A stretch of DNA of 64,000 nt, from NCBI GenBank assembly GCA_965237855.1, contig CBDEGK010000003.1, forward strand, positions 310,001 to 374,000, in the 5' to 3' direction. The DNA is from CBDEGK01 sp965237855. Its GTDB lineage: Bacteria; Pseudomonadota; Gammaproteobacteria; Pseudomonadales; Halieaceae. The notes under the pieces are model-generated. The model was not told the origin of the DNA, did not search any database, and was given only the letters and a program-made list of their open reading frames with translations. A program made the translations under genes and the position numbers. Below, piece after piece: positions 18,045 to 25,398 of the stretch; the stretch's first letter is position 1, and every line of letters begins with the position of its first letter.

Positions 18045-19046
18045 TCAATCTGATACGTGGACCAATTGCTTGCCCATATTGCTGCCGCTAAACAAGCCCA
18101 TCAGCGCATCTGGCATATGTTCGAATCCCTCTGTGATGGTCTCCTGGCTTTTTATATCACCACTCAAATACCCATCCTTGAGGAACGCCATGGCTTCCGG
18201 GAATCGGTCCAGGTAGTCAAACAGGATAAAACCCTGCATGCGTGAACGACGGAAAACCAGGTTGAAGTAGTTCTTGGGCCCAGGTATCTCGCCGGTCAGG
18301 TTGTAGCGGGAAATGCCACCACAAATAACAATGCGAGCATGCTGAGCAAGATTGGCCAGGGCGATGTCGAGAATTTCGCCACCGACATTGTCATAGAAGA
18401 CGTTAATGCCCTTGGGGAACAGTTCCTTCACCTGCGCGTTCACTTCGTCATCCCGGTAATTGATGGCACCATCAAAGCCCAGCTCACTGACCAGCCAGTC
18501 GCACTTTTCCTGGCTGCCAGCCAGGCCCACCACGCGACAGCCTTTAAGTTTGGCAATCTGGCCGGCGACGGATCCGGTTGCGCCAGCGGCACCGGAAATC
18601 AAAACAGCATCCCCTTCGACCGGCTCACCCACGTCCAGCATGCCAAAGTAGGCGGTCAAGCCGGTAGTACCCAGCAAAGCCATGGCAGACGGAATAGGCA
18701 TGCCATCAGGCAAGGCATGCACCGGGCTATTCTTACCGCCCACCACCGCATACTCCTGCCAGCCCCAGGCCCCGGCTACCACCGTACCCATGGGCAGATC
18801 CGGGTTGTTGGATTCAATGACACGGCCGGTGCCATTGCCCCGCATCACATCACCAATTTTCATCGGTGCAACATAGTCCGAGCGATTTTCCATCCAACCC
18901 TTCATCGCCGGTTCCAGCGCCAGGTACAGGGTTTGAACCAGCACCTCTCCCTCGTCTGGGCTGGGTTTCTCCCCTTCGATGTGCTTGAAATCCGAGTGCT
19001 GCAGATCACCCCGGGGGTGGTTATCTAACAATATTTGACGATTCAT
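18045..19046 (-). CDS. MDR family NADP-dependent oxidoreductase (CurA/PTGR-like)
   Basis: This 333-residue zinc-free medium-chain reductase would reduce an alpha-beta double bond with NADPH. Signatures are the N-terminal NHPRGDLQHSDF, DVMRGNGTGRVIES, the nucleotide-binding AVLISGAAGATGSVAGQ, and FYDNVGGEILD. The start chosen is ATG 19046, preceded by AAGGAA. The open frame continues upstream without a stop into the remnant of a CoA-ligase gene (19047-19525), so gene callers may report a false 452-residue fusion. PPOX follows after 13 bases and the Rieske gene lies upstream. Confidence 0.88.
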   Translation of the reverse strand: MNRQILLDNHPRGDLQHSDFKHIEGEKPSPDEGEVLVQTLYLALEPAMKGWMENRSDYVAPMKIGDVMRGNGTGRVIESNNPDLPMGTVVAGAWGWQEYAVVGGKNSPVHALPDGMPIPSAMALLGTTGLTAYFGMLDVGEPVEGDAVLISGAAGATGSVAGQIAKLKGCRVVGLAGSQEKCDWLVSELGFDGAINYRDDEVNAQVKELFPKGINVFYDNVGGEILDIALANLAQHARIVICGGISRYNLTGEIPGPKNYFNLVFRRSRMQGFILFDYLDRFPEAMAFLKDGYLSGDIKSQETITEGFEHMPDALMGLFSGSNMGKQLVHVSD

Positions 19047-19525
19047 GTGGGTTTCCTTTATTTGTTTGCGCAGGACATCTTTACGCACTTTGCCACTGGG
19101 TGTGCGAGGCAGATCGTCGACTATAACGATACGCTCCGGGATTTTTTGTCGGGCCAGGCCCTGCTCGTTGGTGAATGTAGCGATGCCTTCCAAGGTTGGC
19201 AGGTCTGATCCGGGCTGGGGAATGAGCAAGGCGCAGACGCCTTCACCAAGTCGTTCATGGGGCATGCCTACCACCGCTGCTTCTTTCACCGCAGGATGAT
19301 GATGCAGCACATCTTCAATCTCTTTGGCGCTCAAGTTCTCACCCCCGCGGATAATAATATCCTTCTTGCGATCGGTAATCAGGATCGCGCCCTCGGCGGT
19401 CACCCAGCCAATATCGCCACCCGGTCACCCTGCTCACGCTCTTTGCGCCAGGCTTCCCGGGCAATAGTGGTATTGCGCCAGAGCGAGCCATCTCGCGCCA
19501 GCCTCTCGGTTGAGAGCCCGGTCAT
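19047..19525 (-). pseudogene. Acyl-CoA synthetase (AMP-forming) remnant with large internal deletion
   Basis: An ATG at 19525, overlapping the Rieske stop codon, opens a frame reading LWRNTTIAREAWRKEREQG then DRVAI, which looks like an AMP-ligase N-terminus, and stops at 19400-19402. In another frame, GDIGWVTAEGAILITDRKKD, IIRGGENLSAKEIEDVL and RTPSGKVRKDVL are the C-terminal A8-A10 motifs of the same family. The middle, over 300 residues including the AMP-binding core, is missing, and the two ends are out of frame at a GGTGGCGAT sequence. The C-terminal piece then reads without a stop into the reductase gene. An intact gene would have activated the operon substrate with CoA. Confidence 0.85.
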
Positions 19526-20913
19526 GCCTGCAGGTATTTATCCAGGGTCTGGTGAAAATGGCGGATACGAACTTCCTGGTAATTGGCTAGCGTGATGGTG
19601 CCCTTCTTCGAGGCCTTCATGCCCTTCTGCACCTGTGGCAGGTTGGATCCGTCCTGGTCAAAGATCCGCGCCAGTCCCTCGCCCATGACATCATTGGCAT
19701 CAGAGAAAGGCTGATCCGCGCCCAGGTAAGTGGTCGGGGCATCGCCGGGGTGCTCTTCCCCTGGCGGATAGGGCGTCATGAAGAAAATATCCATAATGCA
19801 GCTTTCGTGATCGTCGCCGTTGGGGCGGTGACGATAGGTCAGCACCGGGCCAAAGCCAGCCCAGGGTGCGAAGTTGGGAAACAACAGGTAAAGATTGGCA
19901 TCCATCAATTCTGACTGGGTTGCCCAATTGCTGATGTCTTCCCCCAACTGGTCACCGAAGGGCTCCATATTGATCTCTGCGATTTTTTCGCGCGCGCTGC
20001 GCTCCACCTTGGCACCATCTTCATCAGTTTCCGCCACCAGGACCGAGGTGCCCAACATGCTGTCCACGGTATCCTGTTCTGTGTACTGCCCTTCATGACT
20101 GGGGTTGATAATAGCTGCAGGAGTAATGGTGCGGCTGACATTGTCACCCCAAACGTCGTACTGGGAGTTATCAATGCCCTGGTAAGACATGATCTGCGGG
20201 TGTGTATTGATGGCGTGATAGGACTCTATAAACGCTTCTACACAAGCCTTCCAGTTGGCATTGATCACCTTCTGTATGTGCATGGCGACATAACGATGCT
20301 CGTGCTTCCAGCGCTTGAAGTGCTCAGGGATGATGCCCATATATTCTTCCAGCTCAGGCGCATCATCATCCATATTAATCAGCACCCAGCCACCCCAGGT
20401 ATCTACTCGCACCTCCGGCAAGCCAAATTCTTCGTCATTCACGTGGGGAAAATCCCACTCGCACGGTTGCCCTTCAAAACCCCCGTCCAGGTTCCAGGTA
20501 AAACCATGGTAGGGGCATTTGAATTCGTCTGTCGTCCCCGCGCCACGCTTTAACGCCCGCCCCCGGTGCAGGCAGGAATTGTGATAGGCCTTGAGTTCGC
20601 CCGACTCGGTGTGGGTAATCAGGATCGAGTTGTTGACGATGTCATAGACAAAGTAATCGCCCGGCTCTTTAAGCTGACTCTCGCGGCAGGCCATCTGCCA
20701 AGTCTTGCTCCACATCTTCTCGACTTCAAGGTCGTGAAATTCTCGCGAGGTCCAGCGCTCAATCGGCAAGTCATCCGAGCCCAGGTAGGTATTGGTGTTT
20801 TCTCGCAGGGAAGCGGGGACATCCACACTCTCCCGGTCCAGCAAGTCTTGATAGCTGTAGCTTGGGTTGCGGGCGGCTATCTGCTCGTCCGTCAGTTTTA
20901 CTTTCTCATTCAT
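19522..20913 (-). CDS. Rieske non-haem iron oxygenase, alpha subunit
   Basis: This 463-residue ring-hydroxylating oxygenase has Rieske [2Fe-2S] ligands in CLHRGRAL (C114, H116) and CPYHGFTW (C133, H136). The mononuclear iron region is in EAFIESYHAINTHPQ, which supplies the two His. It would hydroxylate an aromatic or alicyclic compound using electrons from a reductase not encoded here. No beta subunit gene is adjacent, so it may act as a homotrimer. It lies 20 bases after the thiolase gene and overlaps the ligase remnant by ATGA. Confidence 0.9.
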   Translation of the reverse strand: MNEKVKLTDEQIAARNPSYSYQDLLDRESVDVPASLRENTNTYLGSDDLPIERWTSREFHDLEVEKMWSKTWQMACRESQLKEPGDYFVYDIVNNSILITHTESGELKAYHNSCLHRGRALKRGAGTTDEFKCPYHGFTWNLDGGFEGQPCEWDFPHVNDEEFGLPEVRVDTWGGWVLINMDDDAPELEEYMGIIPEHFKRWKHEHRYVAMHIQKVINANWKACVEAFIESYHAINTHPQIMSYQGIDNSQYDVWGDNVSRTITPAAIINPSHEGQYTEQDTVDSMLGTSVLVAETDEDGAKVERSAREKIAEINMEPFGDQLGEDISNWATQSELMDANLYLLFPNFAPWAGFGPVLTYRHRPNGDDHESCIMDIFFMTPYPPGEEHPGDAPTTYLGADQPFSDANDVMGEGLARIFDQDGSNLPQVQKGMKASKKGTITLANYQEVRIRHFHQTLDKYLQA

Positions 20914-20933
20914 GCTGTTTGCCTCTGTATTTA

Positions 20934-22076
20934 CTAGCGCTGCAATATCGTCACAGCGCTAATGCCGGGTGCACCGTACACGTGGGTGTAACCGACCTTG
21001 GGGTCATTCGGTACTTGCCGCGCGCCAGCTTCTCCGCGCAGTTGGATAACGTTTTCATGGATTTGCCGCAATCCGGACGCACCGATGGGCTCGCCGTTGG
21101 CAATGCAGCCGCCGTCGGTATTGACCGGGAGGCGGCCGGAAATCTGCGTTTCACCATTGAGCAACATGTGTTCCTGCTCACCGTCTTCACAAAAACCGTT
21201 CTCGGACATGTGCATGATCTCGGCACCGGCCTCGGTATCCTGCAACTGGGCCACATCAATATCCTGGGGGCCAATTCCGGCCATCTCAAAGGCCGCCTTG
21301 GAAGTATCCACGGTGGGACCACCGATGTGCTCCAGTGCCTGGGAGGGCGCAAAGACTTCGAAAGAACCGTAGCGGCGCGAGCGCAAGGCCGCCGCTTTAA
21401 TGTACACCGGCTTCTTGGTGTACTTCTCGGCCTGGTCTGCGCGACAGACAATCAAGGCCACAGCCCCTTCCGAGGGGCTGCAGAACATGAACTTGGTGAG
21501 CGGGTCATTGACCATCATGGAGTCGAGAATTTCTTCCACGCCGATGGGCTGGGTACGCCAGGCGTTGGGGTTGCGAGAGGCGTTTTGAAAAGCCTTCTCC
21601 GCCACCTTGGCCAGGGCCAGCTTGGTGACACCAAAGTCGTGCATATACTTGGTGATTTTCATGGCAAAAAACTGGGTTGTCAGCATCAGGCCCGCTTCGC
21701 CGTACCAGCCACCGATGCCCATCATCCTGGGGTCGGCATTGAAAGCCCCACGCTCGTGCTTGTCGAACCCCACCACCAGGCCAATATCGGTCTCGCCGGC
21801 TTTAATAGCGTTGTATGCCGACATCAGTGAGCTGCCGCCAGTAGCACAACCGTTGGCCACGTTGGTAAATGGCAGGCCGGTCAGGCCCAATTCGTTCACC
21901 AGGGTGTCGGCAGAGCCGGAACTGGCGCTACCGCCATAGGCGAACTGCATATCCTTCCACTCTACACCGGCATCTTTCAATGCGGCGCGGACGGCAAAAG
22001 CCCCTTGCTGCAAGCCGCTGCGCTCGGGCGTGCGTCCAAAGGGGTGTATCCCTGCACCGACTATTGCTACGTCCAC
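20934..22076 (-). CDS. Thiolase-superfamily lipid-transfer/aldolase-type protein
   Basis: This 380-residue thiolase-fold protein has VANGCATGGSSLMSAYNAI around the nucleophile position. Near the C-terminus it has NGEPIGASGLRQ, where ordinary thiolases carry GHP, so the usual catalytic His is replaced by Glu as in SCP2/Ltp-type members. It is directly preceded by a DUF35 gene, 2 bases away. Thiolase-like/DUF35 pairs are known as retro-aldolases that cleave the side chain of steroid CoA esters, and this role is inferred here. It is cotranscribed with the Rieske oxygenase. Confidence 0.85.
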   Translation of the reverse strand: MDVAIVGAGIHPFGRTPERSGLQQGAFAVRAALKDAGVEWKDMQFAYGGSASSGSADTLVNELGLTGLPFTNVANGCATGGSSLMSAYNAIKAGETDIGLVVGFDKHERGAFNADPRMMGIGGWYGEAGLMLTTQFFAMKITKYMHDFGVTKLALAKVAEKAFQNASRNPNAWRTQPIGVEEILDSMMVNDPLTKFMFCSPSEGAVALIVCRADQAEKYTKKPVYIKAAALRSRRYGSFEVFAPSQALEHIGGPTVDTSKAAFEMAGIGPQDIDVAQLQDTEAGAEIMHMSENGFCEDGEQEHMLLNGETQISGRLPVNTDGGCIANGEPIGASGLRQIHENVIQLRGEAGARQVPNDPKVGYTHVYGAPGISAVTILQR

Positions 22077-22078
22077 GA

Positions 22079-22519
22079 TCAGTTCTCCTGTACCGGGCGG
22101 AAAGCGAAATTAATCACTTCCGTCCCGTCTTCATCCTGACGAAAGGGTTCGAATACAACTTCCATCTCCATGCCGATCTTCAGCTTGTCCGGGTCGTTCT
22201 CGGTCAGCCTGCCTTCGACGCGCACCCCACCGGGCAACTCGACATAACCCACCCCGTAGGGCTGAAAGGTTTCCTGGGTCTCGCCGCTTTTGTAAGGTGT
22301 CTTCGGCATAAAGCGCTGTACCGTCCAGGTCCACAGCGTGCCGCGGCCCGGCAATTCTTCGACCGCCACATCGGTAGACGAGCAAGCGGTACAGCTACCC
22401 TGTATTGGGAAAGCAGCGCGGCCACAATCCTGGCAGCGAGAGCACAATAAGGCTGGCTGCGCCGCAGGCCAGGTAAATAAATTTTCAGCAATAGGCCGTT
22501 GTACCGACTCGGCAGGCAT
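22079..22519 (-). CDS. Zn-ribbon/OB-fold (DUF35) protein
   Basis: This 146-residue protein has a zinc ribbon (CSRCQDCG then CTACSS, near residues 27-45) and an OB-fold region (GRGTLWTWTVQRF, PYGVGYVELPGGVRVEG). DUF35 proteins partner with thiolase-like enzymes and bind or channel the CoA ester. It is the first gene of the minus-strand operon that continues with the thiolase, the Rieske oxygenase, the ligase remnant, the reductase and PPOX. The recurring motif at 22587-22604 lies 68 bases upstream. Confidence 0.88.
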   Translation of the reverse strand: MPAESVQRPIAENLFTWPAAQPALLCSRCQDCGRAAFPIQGSCTACSSTDVAVEELPGRGTLWTWTVQRFMPKTPYKSGETQETFQPYGVGYVELPGGVRVEGRLTENDPDKLKIGMEMEVVFEPFRQDEDGTEVINFAFRPVQEN

Positions 22520-22586
22520 GGGCAGTTATTCCAATGTTGTTAAAGTAGGTGGAATCATTCATAGTAGCAGGCCAAATAACGAAAAA

Positions 22587-22604
22587 ACAGTCCAGTTTGT
22601 TTCT
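22587..22604. promoter_or_regulatory. Putative operator, site b of the recurring motif
   Basis: ACAGTCCAGTTTGTTTCT between an A run and a T run, in the divergent region of the DUF35/thiolase operon and the SnoaL gene. It matches the ACARTCA-N4-TGnTTnT pattern of sites at 6128, 24862 and 27805, with one half-site change. Confidence 0.45.
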
Positions 22605-22639
22605 TTTTTGCAGGCTGAGACCACACCGGAGGTTCTACC

Positions 22640-23071
22640 ATGTCCAACCCCGCAGACGAACTGGCTATCCGCACCCTGGTGGCCGAGTATATTGACGCCG
22701 TCAACCGCTTTAACGGTGACGACTGGATTGCCACCTGGGCCGAAGATGCCACCTGGTTCCTGATGGGCATGGAGGTGAAGGGTGCCGAGGCCATTCTGGG
22801 CCTGTGGCAAGGGGCCATGGGCAGCTTTGACTTCGCTATCATGATGCTCAACTCCGGCACGATTCAAATAGATGGCGATACCGCCACGGGCCGCTGGTAT
22901 ATCACCGAGCACACCAAGCCCAGCGAAGGCGATCCGGCCCTGGTGCTGGGTGTCTACGACGACACCTACAAGAAAGTGGATGGCCGCTGGTTGTTCAACA
23001 GCCGCCACTATAACGTGATGTACCAGGGTGCCGCCGATTACAGCGCCCAGCTGACGCCCTACCGCCCCTGA
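22640..23071 (+). CDS. SnoaL-like/NTF2-fold protein
   Basis: This 143-residue single-domain protein has the NTF2/SnoaL pattern: ELAIRTLVAEYIDAVNR, DDWIATWAEDATWF, TATGRWYITEHTK and DGRWLFNSRHYNVMY. Members act as small isomerases, hydratases or dehydratases, or as non-catalytic subunits. It is divergent from the DUF35/thiolase operon across a 120-base region carrying the recurring motif. GGAGG-like sequence (CCGGAGG) precedes the ATG. The substrate is unknown but the context suggests the same pathway. Confidence 0.85.
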   Translation: MSNPADELAIRTLVAEYIDAVNRFNGDDWIATWAEDATWFLMGMEVKGAEAILGLWQGAMGSFDFAIMMLNSGTIQIDGDTATGRWYITEHTKPSEGDPALVLGVYDDTYKKVDGRWLFNSRHYNVMYQGAADYSAQLTPYRP

Positions 23072-23143
23072 CAGGCGCGTTGAAATCCAGAGGTCGAACC
23101 GTTATCGTTTGGAATACAAAAAACGATAGAATTGGGAGTACTT

Positions 23144-23995
23144 ATGGGGTTTTGTAAAGGTGCGCTGGCAATATCAGCCCTGGCGGTGTCCGTAGTGTTG
23201 GCCTTTAATTCTTCGGCATCACAGGCAGAAGCCATTCATCCAGTATTGGATGACAAGTTCAGCTTTAAGCTGGGCGGCATAGACAACACCATTGATGGCA
23301 CAATCACGGTGGCCCGCGCTCCCCTGCCGGTCACGCCGGTCGATATCGAAAAAATACTGGGTATCGACGACAATCAAAGCAGCCCCTGGGCGCACTTCAA
23401 GTGGCGCTTCCGGGATCGCTGGGCCTTGAACTTCCAATTCGATCGCTTCGATCAAAGCGGCGGTGGTGTGGTAACCGAGCCCTTCAACCTGGATGGCCAG
23501 GTGTACCTGGCGGGCGTCACCCTGGAGACCGAATTTCGCGCCGATGCCTACATCCTTGACGTGAGCTACAACATCTGGCAAGCCGACAATTACGAGGCGG
23601 GTATGGGCCTGGGCCTACATGCCTTCGATATAGAAGTGGCAGTCAAGAGCACATTCTTTGTTGAGGATGAGGATGAAGTTGATTTGTTCGATCCGACCAG
23701 CGAGTCGCTGATTGCACCGGTACCCAATATCCGATTTTTTGCCACTTACGCCTTCAGTGAAAAGGTTTCAACAAGCCTCAATGCGGGCTGGCTCAGCTTG
23801 ACCTACGAGGATTATGATGGCTCCTTCAGCTATGTGCGGGGACACGTTGAATACCGCTTCACCGAACACTGGGGCGTAGGCATTGGTGGGCAGTACACCG
23901 ATGTAGATATTGAACACGACAGCGGCGGCGGTGATTTTGAGGAACTCGATGTCAACTTCACCGGCGCGCTTCTGTACTTTACCTACAGCTTCTAG
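23144..23995 (+). CDS. Outer membrane beta-barrel protein, paralogue 1
   Basis: This 283-residue exported protein has a signal sequence (ISALAVSVVLAFNSSASQA) and an amphipathic strand pattern ending in FTGALLYFTYSF, the typical outer-membrane terminus. The start chosen is ATG 23144 because GGGAG precedes it; a TTG 12 bases earlier also opens the frame. The next gene encodes a close paralogue with matching landmarks (PLPxTPV, FKWRFRDRW, EFRADAYI, GLGLHAFD, PVPNIRFF), so the pair arose by tandem duplication. Function is not recognised; it could form a small channel. A 7-bp inverted repeat (ATCGTTT/AAACGAT) lies at 23104-23127. Confidence 0.75.
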   Translation: MGFCKGALAISALAVSVVLAFNSSASQAEAIHPVLDDKFSFKLGGIDNTIDGTITVARAPLPVTPVDIEKILGIDDNQSSPWAHFKWRFRDRWALNFQFDRFDQSGGGVVTEPFNLDGQVYLAGVTLETEFRADAYILDVSYNIWQADNYEAGMGLGLHAFDIEVAVKSTFFVEDEDEVDLFDPTSESLIAPVPNIRFFATYAFSEKVSTSLNAGWLSLTYEDYDGSFSYVRGHVEYRFTEHWGVGIGGQYTDVDIEHDSGGGDFEELDVNFTGALLYFTYSF

Positions 23996-24010
23996 GCGTA
24001 CCCCACGGTT

Positions 24011-24838
24011 GTGATCAGGTTTGCTTTCCCGACACTTTGTATCGCTCTAGCCGGCCTGGCTCAGCAGGCGCTGGGGCAGGAGTCTAACCATCCGGGTTTG
24101 GATGATCGATTCACCTTCAAGCTGGGTTACCTGAGCAATGAAGCGGAAGGCGAACTCACCTACAACCGCCCCCCCCTGCCGGAAACGCCAGTCAAGCTGG
24201 ACGATCTGGGTATTAATGGCAGCACCGATTCAGGATGGGCCGCTTTCCGCTGGCGCTTCAAGGAAAAGTGGTCGATCAACTTTCTTTATAACCGCTTCGA
24301 GCGCGAAGGTCACGCTGTCGTCGGCGACCCTTTCAACTACGATCAGTCGGAATTCCCCGTCGGCACCGTGATTGAATCGGAGGCCCGAGCCGATGCCTAT
24401 ATTTTCAACCTGGGCTATTCGTTTATCAAGAAACCTAACTACGAGATTGGGGCCGGCCTCGGGCTGCACGCCTTCGACCTGAAGGTTAACCTTGATGCTC
24501 AGGCGCGTCTGGGGGACATGGTCTCTGACAGAATTCCCGTAGCCAATGAGGAGATGATTGCGCCGGTACCCAACCTGCGCTTGTTTGGCTTATACGCCTT
24601 CAATGAGAAGGTATTGCTTAAATTGGATGGCGGCTGGCTCAGCCTGGAATACGAGGATTTTGGCGGCCGATACTTCTACGGTTCAGCCGGTGTTGAGTAC
24701 CGATTTACCGAGCGCTTCGGCCTCGGCGCCGCGTATCAATACACTGATATGGAACTTGATTACGACCCCGGCAACAAAAAGGTTGAGTACGAGATGACAT
24801 TTGACGGCCTGTCGGTGTTCGCCAGCTACTCATTCTAG
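24011..24838 (+). CDS. Outer membrane beta-barrel protein, paralogue 2
   Basis: This 275-residue exported barrel is homologous to the product of the preceding gene. Shared landmarks are LDDRFTFKLGYL, PLPETPVKLDD, FRWRFKEKWSINF, EARADAYIFNLGYSF, GLGLHAFDLK and APVPNLRLFGLYAF, and it ends in LSVFASYSF. The start is GTG 24011, 15 bases after the upstream stop, without a clear ribosome site, so translation may be coupled. No function is recognised. The recurring regulatory motif follows it, upstream of the ABM gene. Confidence 0.75.
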   Translation: MIRFAFPTLCIALAGLAQQALGQESNHPGLDDRFTFKLGYLSNEAEGELTYNRPPLPETPVKLDDLGINGSTDSGWAAFRWRFKEKWSINFLYNRFEREGHAVVGDPFNYDQSEFPVGTVIESEARADAYIFNLGYSFIKKPNYEIGAGLGLHAFDLKVNLDAQARLGDMVSDRIPVANEEMIAPVPNLRLFGLYAFNEKVLLKLDGGWLSLEYEDFGGRYFYGSAGVEYRFTERFGLGAAYQYTDMELDYDPGNKKVEYEMTFDGLSVFASYSF

Positions 24839-24861
24839 CCCAACGAATCGCGCCAAAAAAA

Positions 24862-24879
24862 TCAGTCAGCCTTGTTTGT
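24862..24879. promoter_or_regulatory. Putative operator, site c of the recurring motif
   Basis: TCAGTCAGCCTTGTTTGT after a run of seven A, 57 bases before the ABM start codon. It fits ACARTCA-N4-TGnTTGT with the first base changed. Confidence 0.45.
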
Positions 24880-24935
24880 TTTATATCGCTCCTTTGCTAG
24901 GCTTCATTGGCACTCCACAATAGAGAGACAAACAA

Positions 24936-25280
24936 ATGACAGTATTGATTAACGGCTGCGTCGACTTCAGCCCCGAGCAAGCCGAGGCCGCGATGAAAGA
25001 GGCCGCCCAATTGATGTTTGATACCCGCAGCCAAAAGGGCTGCAACCACTACGTGTGGAGCCTGGACCCCGCCGTACCCGGACGGGTTTACGTGTATGAG
25101 AACTGGGATTCCTCAGAAGACCTCAACGCCCACCTGGCGGGCGAGTACTACTCCGGCATGCTGCAGCTACTGGGCAAGTACGAGATGCTCGGCACCGACA
25201 TTCTCAAGTATCGCATTGACCTGGCCGAGCCGGTATACGACCCCGAGGGTGTTCCCCGCGGGAATTTCTTCACAGGATAA
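24936..25280 (+). CDS. Antibiotic biosynthesis monooxygenase (ABM) domain protein
   Basis: This is a 114-residue ferredoxin-like ABM protein. It shows the family pattern TRSQKGCNHYVWSLDPAVPG and RVYVYENWDSSEDLNAHLAG, then a short C-terminal tail. ABM proteins are cofactor-free or quinol monooxygenases, or simply stress proteins. It is monocistronic, preceded by the recurring motif and followed directly by a strong terminator that overlaps the stop codon. Its role in the neighbouring pathway is inferred from the shared motif only. Confidence 0.85.
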   Translation: MTVLINGCVDFSPEQAEAAMKEAAQLMFDTRSQKGCNHYVWSLDPAVPGRVYVYENWDSSEDLNAHLAGEYYSGMLQLLGKYEMLGTDILKYRIDLAEPVYDPEGVPRGNFFTG

Positions 25281-25307
25281 AAAAGGGCCTCAAGGGCCCT
25301 TTTTTAT
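25277..25307 (+). terminator. Rho-independent terminator after the ABM gene
   Basis: A perfect 13-bp stem (ATAAAAAAGGGCC with its complement) around a 5-base loop TCAAG, with a T run in the 3' arm. It overlaps the ABM stop codon. The A run on the other arm could let it also work for the minus-strand direction. Confidence 0.92.
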
Positions 25308-25309
25308 CC

Positions 25310-25386
25310 GGGGCCGGTGGTACCGCAGATATCGGTGGATAAGTTGCTTTCTACTTATCCACGGAGATCAAGGTTCCGCCGGCCCC
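25310..25386. repeat. Long imperfect palindrome between ABM and the TonB receptor
   Basis: Outer arms GGGGCCGG (25310-25317) and CCGGCCCC (25379-25386) extend with a few mismatches. The inner arms GTGGATAAGT (25335-25344) and ACTTATCCAC (25353-25362) are perfect. The whole 77 bases can fold as one cruciform or RNA hairpin. It sits just after the ABM terminator and 13 bases before the end of the facing receptor gene. It may be a terminator for that gene or a small repeat element. Confidence 0.6.
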
Positions 25387-25398
25387 TCATACCTCAGA

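Noticed and set aside
18045..19403. A 452-residue ligase-reductase fusion protein
   Set aside because: The ligase part is only the C-terminal domain of a deleted gene, and the reductase has its own ribosome site and typical start at 19046.
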